From the NCBI GenBank assembly GCA_035628505.1, contig DASPJR010000017.1, positions 1 through 12,939 on the forward strand: a stretch of 12,939 nt of DNA, read 5' to 3'. The position numbers and the translations under genes were made by a program. The DNA comes from DASPJR01 sp035628505 (lineage in GTDB: Bacteria; Planctomycetota; SZUA-567; H5-PLA8). A model generated the notes under the pieces. It had not been told where the DNA came from and did no database searches. It saw only the letters and a program-made list of their open reading frames with translations. Of this stretch, positions 1 to 5,014 are shown one piece after another (position 1 is the stretch's first letter; every line of letters begins with the position of its first letter).

Positions 1-339
1 GATCTGATCAGCCAGCCGCTGCTCTGCCCCAGCGTCGGCACCAATGCGCGCTCGCAGATCGACGCGGTATTTGCCCGCGCCGGCGGAGCGTCCCTGCAGC
101 CGATTGTTGATTCGCACAATTCAGCGCTGCTGCTGACATACGTCGAGCAGGGCCTGGGCATCGCGCTTACGTCACTCAGCCCCATTCTCATGCGCGAATT
201 CGAGTCCCGCCTGGCTTTCCGCGAAGTGTCTCATCTGTTCGAATCAGAAGAAGTCATCCTGGCACAGCGCGAACGCCGCTATGCCGCGCCGCACGTGGAT
301 GATTTCGTGCGCCTGGTTGAAGCCTGCAGTAAAACCTGA
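1..339 (+). CDS. LysR-type transcriptional regulator, C-terminal part (5' end outside window)
   Basis: The frame is open from the first base to a TGA at 337-339 and gives 112 residues. They read as the second half of a LysR effector-binding domain (periplasmic-binding-protein fold). A short stretch around CPSVGTNARSQIDAVFARAG is followed by SALLLTYVEQGLGIALTSLS, the typical segment in which LysR proteins test V-x-x-G-x-G-I-x-x-x-P/S. A last strand and helix follow (EEVILAQRERRYAAPHVDDF), matching the usual end of the family (L-x-x-R...P-x-x-x-F). The DNA-binding helix-turn-helix lies outside the window, so neither target nor ligand can be inferred. The gene points the same way as the MetE-like gene 113 bases downstream, whereas LysR genes more often diverge from their targets, so control of that gene is only a possibility. 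Confidence 0.85.
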   Translation, partial: DLISQPLLCPSVGTNARSQIDAVFARAGGASLQPIVDSHNSALLLTYVEQGLGIALTSLSPILMREFESRLAFREVSHLFESEEVILAQRERRYAAPHVDDFVRLVEACSKT

Positions 340-391
340 CAGCAAGATTTGGATAACGAAGAGCACGGGCTGGCAACCGAAAAAAGCACCT

Positions 392-447
392 CTTTGCCCC
401 GGCAGGGCGTATACTTCTGCAAAGGCCGGCGCGCGCGCCAGGGAGGT
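392..447 (+). promoter_or_regulatory. Structured leader before the MetE-like gene: hairpin, GC palindrome and Shine-Dalgarno
   Basis: Within the 113-base gap between the LysR and MetE-like genes I see three consecutive elements. CTTTGC (392-397) pairs with GCAAAG (419-424), and CCC-ggca-GGG (398-407) can form a stem inside it. A perfect 12-base palindrome, GGCGCGCGCGCC, lies at 428-439. The Shine-Dalgarno sequence GGAGGT (442-447) sits 5 bases before ATG 453. A hairpin directly abutting the ribosome site could affect translation. There is no U-tract, so a plain terminator is unlikely. It does not match a riboswitch consensus I recognise. The regulatory role is inference; the base pairing is visible. 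Confidence 0.35.
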
Positions 448-452
448 CAGCC

Positions 453-1472
453 ATGGGTATTCCAAAGATTCGCACTACCGTTGTGGGTTCCTATCCCGTT
501 CCGGAGTGGCTCGTCGCGCTACCCAGCCAGCAATCGCTGATCGATGCCACGCGCGTGGTTTTCAAAATTCAGGAACTTGCTGGAATCGACGTCGTCGCCG
601 ACGGCGAGCTCTACCGCTTCGACATCAATCATCCGGACACCAACGGGATGATCGAATATTTCATCCGGCCAATGAGCGGCATTCGCTCGGCGGTGACTCG
701 TAGCGACATCGAAGAGTTTTCACGCCTATCCGGAATGGGCTTTCGCGCCGAGCCAGCCGGAGTGGTCGAAGGTCCCGTCGACGAAGGCACGCTGAATCTG
801 CCGCGCGACTATCGCCGTGCGCGGGCCTGCACGAACCATCCGCTGAAATTTACGCTCACCGGCCCGCACATGCTCTCCAAGACGCTGATGGATCACCATT
901 ATCGCGACAAGGCCGCGCTGGCGCTCGCTGTCGGCAACGCGCTGGCCAAACAGGTTGCGGATATCAACCCGGAGGTCCTGCAGGTCGACGAAGCCAACAT
1001 TTCAGGACATCCCGAAGAAGGCGAGTTCGCTGCTGCGGCGATCAATAAAATTCTGGACGCGGCCACAAAAGCGAAAGAGAAGGGCGTGCACGTCTGCTTC
1101 GGTAATTACGGCGGCCAATCCATTCAAAAAGGCGAGTGGCGCAAGCTGATCTCTTATATGAACCGGCTGCATTGCGACCACGTCGTTCTTGAATTCGCCT
1201 TCCGCGGCTACGATGAGCTCGCCCATTTCAAGGAACTGCTCGAGCCCCGCATCGGAATTGGGCTTGGCGTTATCGACATTAAAGTAAATACTGTCGAGAC
1301 GCCTGAAGTCGTCGCGCGGCGCATTGAATCTGCCGCTCGCATCGTCGGCGCCGAGCGCATCAAATGGGTACATCCGGATTGCGGCTTCTGGATGAACAAG
1401 CGCTCGATCGCCGACCGCAAGATGGAAGCGCTGGTGAAAGGACGCGACCTCTACCTTGGCCGGAATCTTTAA
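453..1472 (+). CDS. MetE-like zinc methyltransferase (core type, methionine synthase II family)
   Basis: This 339-residue protein corresponds to the C-terminal catalytic half of cobalamin-independent methionine synthase, roughly half the length of full MetE, and lacks the N-terminal duplicated barrel. It opens with the family motif TTVVGSYPVP (8-17) and has LTGP (135-138) and QVDE (177-180, matching the homocysteine-binding QIDE of MetE). All four zinc ligands can be placed: H213 and C215 in HVCFGN, E247 in VLEFAFRG, and C310 in HPDCGF. An active thiol methyltransferase is therefore likely. Some stand-alone core MetE proteins are known to take methyl from corrinoid proteins rather than methyl-folate; which donor applies here cannot be read from the sequence. 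Acceptors other than homocysteine are also possible. ATG 453 has GGAGGT 5 bases upstream. The next gene starts 15 bases after the stop, so the two are probably one transcript. Confidence 0.85.
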   Translation: MGIPKIRTTVVGSYPVPEWLVALPSQQSLIDATRVVFKIQELAGIDVVADGELYRFDINHPDTNGMIEYFIRPMSGIRSAVTRSDIEEFSRLSGMGFRAEPAGVVEGPVDEGTLNLPRDYRRARACTNHPLKFTLTGPHMLSKTLMDHHYRDKAALALAVGNALAKQVADINPEVLQVDEANISGHPEEGEFAAAAINKILDAATKAKEKGVHVCFGNYGGQSIQKGEWRKLISYMNRLHCDHVVLEFAFRGYDELAHFKELLEPRIGIGLGVIDIKVNTVETPEVVARRIESAARIVGAERIKWVHPDCGFWMNKRSIADRKMEALVKGRDLYLGRNL

Positions 1473-1487
1473 GCGCAGGAATTACCG

Positions 1488-2933
1488 ATGAGCATTCGCG
1501 TGCTGGGCACTCGGCTGAGCGTGCTGCCGATGCGTACACGCATGCCCTTCAAGTACGGCATTGCCACGCTTACCTCGCTGCCGCATCTGTTTGTCGAGAG
1601 CGATGTCGAAATTGACGGCGTACGCCAGCGCGGCCTCGCCTCCGACGGGCTGCCGCCGAAGTGGTTCACCAAGAATCCGGACACCGCCTTCGTTGATGAC
1701 CTTCGTGACATGATCGCAGTGATCCGCTCCGCACGCGACATCGCTGTGCGCTGCGGAACTGCGCCTACCTGCTTTGAACTTTGGCTGCAGATCTGCTCCG
1801 AACAGGAGCGCTGGGCCGCGCCGCAGAAATTTCCGGCACTGCTCTACAATTTCGGCGTCAGCCTCATCGAACGCTCCATTCTGGACGCACTCTGCCGCGC
1901 CAAGCAGTGCTCACTGGCCGCGGCGGTACGAGCGAATCTTCCAGGAATTCGGCTGCGCGAGGTTTGTGCGGAGCTTGACGGCGCCGAACCGGCGGATCTG
2001 CTGCCGCGCGATCCGCTTCGGCGCGTGTATGTGCGGCATACGATCGGACTGGCCGATCCGCTCACGGCGGCGGATATTCCGCCGAACGAGCGAGCCGATG
2101 ACGGCTTGCCGCAATCGCTCGAGGAAAGCATCGCGGCGTACGCGCTTACGCATTTTAAAATCAAACTGTGCGGCAACGCGCAGAAAGACTTCGCCCGGCT
2201 TTCGCAGCTTGCGGCAATTATCGAGGCCAGCTGTTCGACGTTTGGTTACACTCTCGACGGCAACGAGCAGTATCACACCGTCGATGAATTCCGCACATTC
2301 TGGGACGCGTTGCACGCGCAGAATTCTCTTCAGCACTTTTTGAAGCGCCTGATCTTTGTCGAGCAGCCGTTTCATCGCGATGTTGCGCTTTTAAAAAGCA
2401 CGGGCGACGCCCTGCTGGCGTGGAAAAGCCGGCCGCCGATTATCATCGATGAATCTGATGGTTCGCTTTCGGATTTGCCAACGGCCCTTGAAATGGGTTA
2501 CGCCGGAACCAGCCACAAGAATTGCAAAGGAATCATCAAGGGCCTGCGCAATGCATGCCTGCTGCAGCACCGCCGGCGCTCTGACGCGACGCGCGCTTAC
2601 ATTCTCAGCGGCGAGGATCTGGCGAACGTCGGGCCTGTTGCATTGCTGCAGGATCTGGCTGTCGCGGCGACGCTCGGCGTCGAACATGTCGAGCGCAACG
2701 GTCATCATTATTTCGCAGGACTGAGCATGTATTCGCCCGGTGTTCAAGCGCAGGTGCTCGCGGCACACGGCGACCTGTACCGCAAGCACGAGCGCGGATT
2801 TGCGGCGCTGCGGATCACCAATGGCCACATCGAGCTCGGCTCCGTTGTTGACGCTCCGTTCGGTTCAGCAATAACGCTCGACACGTCTGCCTTTACGCCG
2901 CTTGGAAAATTTGATCTTGATACTGTGGCTTAA
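1488..2933 (+). CDS. Enolase-superfamily enzyme (mandelate racemase / muconate lactonizing / dipeptide epimerase-like)
   Basis: This 481-residue protein has the two-domain layout of the enolase superfamily. The N-terminal capping region carries MPFKYGIAT (19-27), the form seen in muconate-lactonizing-type members. In the barrel, the catalytic pair is K224/K226 in HFKIKL. Metal ligands are D257 in YTLDGNEQ, E292 in FVEQPF and D321 or E322 in IIIDESDG. A lysine on the opposite face is K344 or K347 in TSHKNCKG. All positions needed for proton abstraction alpha to a carboxylate are therefore present, so an active epimerase, racemase, dehydratase or syn-elimination enzyme is expected. The protein is longer than many members (about 350-400 residues), with extra sequence between 90 and 220. 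Substrate is unknown. AGGA at 1477-1480, 7 bases before ATG 1488, supports the start. It is likely co-transcribed with the MetE-like gene. Its TAA overlaps the stop of the convergent AraC gene. Confidence 0.8.
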   Translation: MSIRVLGTRLSVLPMRTRMPFKYGIATLTSLPHLFVESDVEIDGVRQRGLASDGLPPKWFTKNPDTAFVDDLRDMIAVIRSARDIAVRCGTAPTCFELWLQICSEQERWAAPQKFPALLYNFGVSLIERSILDALCRAKQCSLAAAVRANLPGIRLREVCAELDGAEPADLLPRDPLRRVYVRHTIGLADPLTAADIPPNERADDGLPQSLEESIAAYALTHFKIKLCGNAQKDFARLSQLAAIIEASCSTFGYTLDGNEQYHTVDEFRTFWDALHAQNSLQHFLKRLIFVEQPFHRDVALLKSTGDALLAWKSRPPIIIDESDGSLSDLPTALEMGYAGTSHKNCKGIIKGLRNACLLQHRRRSDATRAYILSGEDLANVGPVALLQDLAVAATLGVEHVERNGHHYFAGLSMYSPGVQAQVLAAHGDLYRKHERGFAALRITNGHIELGSVVDAPFGSAITLDTSAFTPLGKFDLDTVA

Positions 2934-3682
2934 GAGTTCTGCAATCGCCGTTCGCGTAGAGCGCTGGGCGCAACGCCTTTCTCGGACATGAATAGCCGAT
3001 AAAGATCGCGTTCGTTCGCAAGCCCGACTTCGCGCGCGATGGCCTTGTGCGGCAGATCCGTTCCTGAAAGCAGCGGCAGCGCCGCATCAGCGCGGACACG
3101 CCGAAGATACTGCACCGGCGAGACACCGACGCGCGCCTTGAACTTGCGGCTGAAATGAAACGGGCTCATGCCCGCGGCGCGCGCGAGTTCCCGCAGGCGC
3201 GTCGGTTTATCCAGTCGGCTGTAAATAAACGAGCGCACGCGTACGAGCCAGTCGTCACTGCCGCCGCGTGCGGTAACGCAGAATTCGTGAGCGAGCACAT
3301 CGAGATAGGAATTGAGAAGCGGCTTTGCTGAACTCCCGTCAGCCGAAAGCTCCTCGATGCGCCTGAAAAGACGCAGCAACTGGCCCTGCTCGTCGCGAAT
3401 GAAAAATGGAGATTCAGGAAACGGCTCCGCCGGGCCGCTGAACTGCAGCAGGTAATATTCAATGAAGCCGGCACTCGTCGTCCGCCATGCATGCCGCCGG
3501 CCACTGCCATAGTAAAGGAGTGTTCCGGGCCGCGAGATCACGCGCTGCCCGTCGCACTCGGCGGCGTACTCGCCACCCAGAATCAGGACCAGTTCATGCC
3601 AGGCGTGAACGTGCGACTCCTGGCGCTCCACCATCGACTTGGAACGGATGTGACTGAAGCGCTGAAGCTCGAAAGATTGCAC
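2930..3682 (-). CDS. AraC-family transcriptional regulator with N-terminal cupin sensor
   Basis: The product is 250 residues. The N-terminal part looks like an AraC-type cupin: HVHAWHELVLILGGEY (24-39), with H24, H26 and H29, followed by the P-G-T-L-L-Y-Y strand and H64 typical of sugar- or small-ligand-sensing domains. The C-terminal part is a double helix-turn-helix: RLRELARAAGMSPFHFSRKF (162-181) followed by GVSPVQYLRRVR, and KAIAREVGLANERDLYRLF (213-231) followed by GVAPSALR. It should therefore bind DNA and respond to a small ligand. The start is a GTG (complement of 3680-3682) with GGAG about 9 bases upstream. The first in-frame ATG (complement of 3632-3634) would delete the first strand and lacks a ribosome site. 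The gene lies 87 bases behind the GlcE-like gene on the same strand, so it may be the last gene of that unit and may control it; this is inference. Confidence 0.9.
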   Translation of the reverse strand: MQSFELQRFSHIRSKSMVERQESHVHAWHELVLILGGEYAAECDGQRVISRPGTLLYYGSGRRHAWRTTSAGFIEYYLLQFSGPAEPFPESPFFIRDEQGQLLRLFRRIEELSADGSSAKPLLNSYLDVLAHEFCVTARGGSDDWLVRVRSFIYSRLDKPTRLRELARAAGMSPFHFSRKFKARVGVSPVQYLRRVRADAALPLLSGTDLPHKAIAREVGLANERDLYRLFMSEKGVAPSALRERRLQNS

Positions 3683-3748
3683 GCGAACCGTCTCCGCTTG
3701 AAAGCAAGAAACGGATAATAACGTGAGATGTACTCCGCGGCAATGCTG

Positions 3749-3766
3749 CGCACGTCCACGCGTGCG
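3749..3766 (-). terminator. Hairpin just after the GlcE-like stop codon (weak terminator or operator)
   Basis: CGCACG (3749-3754) and CGTGCG (3761-3766) form a perfect 6-base GC-rich stem around a 6-base loop. It starts four bases after the GlcE stop codon and lies in the gap before the AraC gene. No T-run follows on the - strand, so a canonical intrinsic terminator is not supported. It could attenuate read-through into the AraC gene, stabilise the upstream mRNA, or be a protein-binding site. Confidence 0.25.
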
Positions 3767-3769
3767 GGA

Positions 3770-4990
3770 TCAAACCACGAAGCGGCCTGAATTCATGATG
3801 CCCTTGGGATCCAGCGACAGATGAATCTTTTTCATGAGTGCCCAATCCGCACGCGCGGCGCCAAAGGGATTCTCGATTTTAACGCCATTGAGCTCCTCCC
3901 AGCGGTAATTCACGCTGAGCGAGCCCAACTTTTCGGCGAGCACCTGTGCTGCGTCACTCTTGATGGCCAGCCGCGCGGTTCCACCAGTCGTCCCCGTTTC
4001 GAGATGCGACGGGCCGAGCGGTTCAAGCAGTTCGAGAACCGCATTTAGTTTTGAACTTACGCACCAGTAGCGCAGCGTCGCGCCCTGGCCAGTTGGCGGC
4101 TTGGCATAGACCGTGTCCGCCTGCCAGCGTGTGCTGCCAGCGGCACGCTCTGATTTCAGCGGCGCGATGCTTTCGGAAATTTCGCGATCGATGCGGTCGA
4201 GCTCGACTTCGGCGCCGGTCGCGGACACGTCGATCGACCACACGCCATTTTTCTGCAGGCGCAGCATCTCAAGTGGCAGATTCTTCGCTGCAATCTTGCG
4301 CAGCAGCGACGTGCCGGCGGCGCGGTCCTGCGCCGAAAATGTCCATGTGCTGCGCGCGATCGGAAACGGCCGCAGGCGGAAGGTGACTTCGGTAATCACG
4401 CCGAGTGTCCCCAGCGAGCCGATGTACAGCTTCGCCAGGTCGTAGCCGCTCACATTTTTCACGACCTGCCCGCCGCATTTGCGGATCACGCCATCACCAT
4501 TGACGATGCGCATGCCCAGCACCAGGTCACGCGCCGTTCCGTAGCCCAGCGCGCGCGGGCCGCTGCGATCGGTGGCCATCATGCCGCCAACCGTTGCATC
4601 CGCGGGCCCGTCCAGCGTCAGGAACTGCCCGTTCTTCGCGAGCGCTTCGCTCAGCGCGCCGAGCGTCATGCCGGCCTGCACGGTCGCAACCATGTCGCCG
4701 GGCTCGTGATGAATCAGCTTGTCGAACTTTTTCGTCGAAAGGACCAGCCCGCCGGCCGGCGGCGGATTGCCGATGCCCTGCCCCGTCCCGCCGCCGCGCG
4801 GAAGCACGGGAATTTTATGCTCGGCCGCAAAGCGCAGGACTGTCGCGACTTCCTCTTCGGTTTCGGGCGCGCAGATGCATGCGGGGGCAACGCCCTGAGC
4901 GGCGTGCGAGGCCAGCGCGGCATCATCGCTGATCACGCGCGCGTTCCCGATCAGTGCTTCAAGTGACTTCAACCAGTCTGGTGTCGGCAT
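3770..4990 (-). CDS. glcE: GlcE-type FAD-binding subunit of glycolate / 2-hydroxyacid oxidase
   Basis: This 406-residue protein has the FAD-binding PCMH fold of the oxygen-dependent FAD-linked oxidase family. The nucleotide loop is PVLPRGGGTGQGIGNPPPAG (61-80). Further FAD contacts lie at GGMMATDRSGPRALGYG (135-151) and GGQVVKNVSGYDLAKLYIGS (173-192), followed by LGTLGVITEVTFRLRPFP (193-210), the most GlcE-like segment. It ends in LDPKGIMNSGRFVV, where GlcD/GlcE proteins normally have DP-x-G-x-x-N-P/S-G-R. It is shorter than GlcD and lacks GlcD's C-terminal HAGDGN-type region, as expected for GlcE. In E. coli GlcE works with GlcD and the Fe-S subunit GlcF to oxidise glycolate to glyoxylate. 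Here GlcD is two genes upstream and no GlcF is present. Start ATG 4990 has only a weak GAGAG ahead. The secreted repeat protein ends 24 bases upstream, so co-transcription is likely. Confidence 0.85.
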   Translation of the reverse strand: MPTPDWLKSLEALIGNARVISDDAALASHAAQGVAPACICAPETEEEVATVLRFAAEHKIPVLPRGGGTGQGIGNPPPAGGLVLSTKKFDKLIHHEPGDMVATVQAGMTLGALSEALAKNGQFLTLDGPADATVGGMMATDRSGPRALGYGTARDLVLGMRIVNGDGVIRKCGGQVVKNVSGYDLAKLYIGSLGTLGVITEVTFRLRPFPIARSTWTFSAQDRAAGTSLLRKIAAKNLPLEMLRLQKNGVWSIDVSATGAEVELDRIDREISESIAPLKSERAAGSTRWQADTVYAKPPTGQGATLRYWCVSSKLNAVLELLEPLGPSHLETGTTGGTARLAIKSDAAQVLAEKLGSLSVNYRWEELNGVKIENPFGAARADWALMKKIHLSLDPKGIMNSGRFVV

Positions 4991-5014
4991 TCGTATTCTC
5001 TCGTGAGTATTAAT

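Noticed and set aside
410..415. TATACT as a -10 promoter box for the MetE-like gene
   Set aside because: It matches TATAAT at five of six positions, but no -35-like hexamer lies 15-19 bases upstream, and it falls in the loop of a stable hairpin.
428..439. GGCGCGCGCGCC as an intrinsic terminator of the LysR gene
   Set aside because: No T-run follows; GGAGGT and the next start codon come immediately after.
3632..3634. ATG as the start of the AraC gene
   Set aside because: It would remove the first 16 residues that lead into the cupin, and it has no ribosome site. GTG at 3682 has GGAG at a suitable distance.
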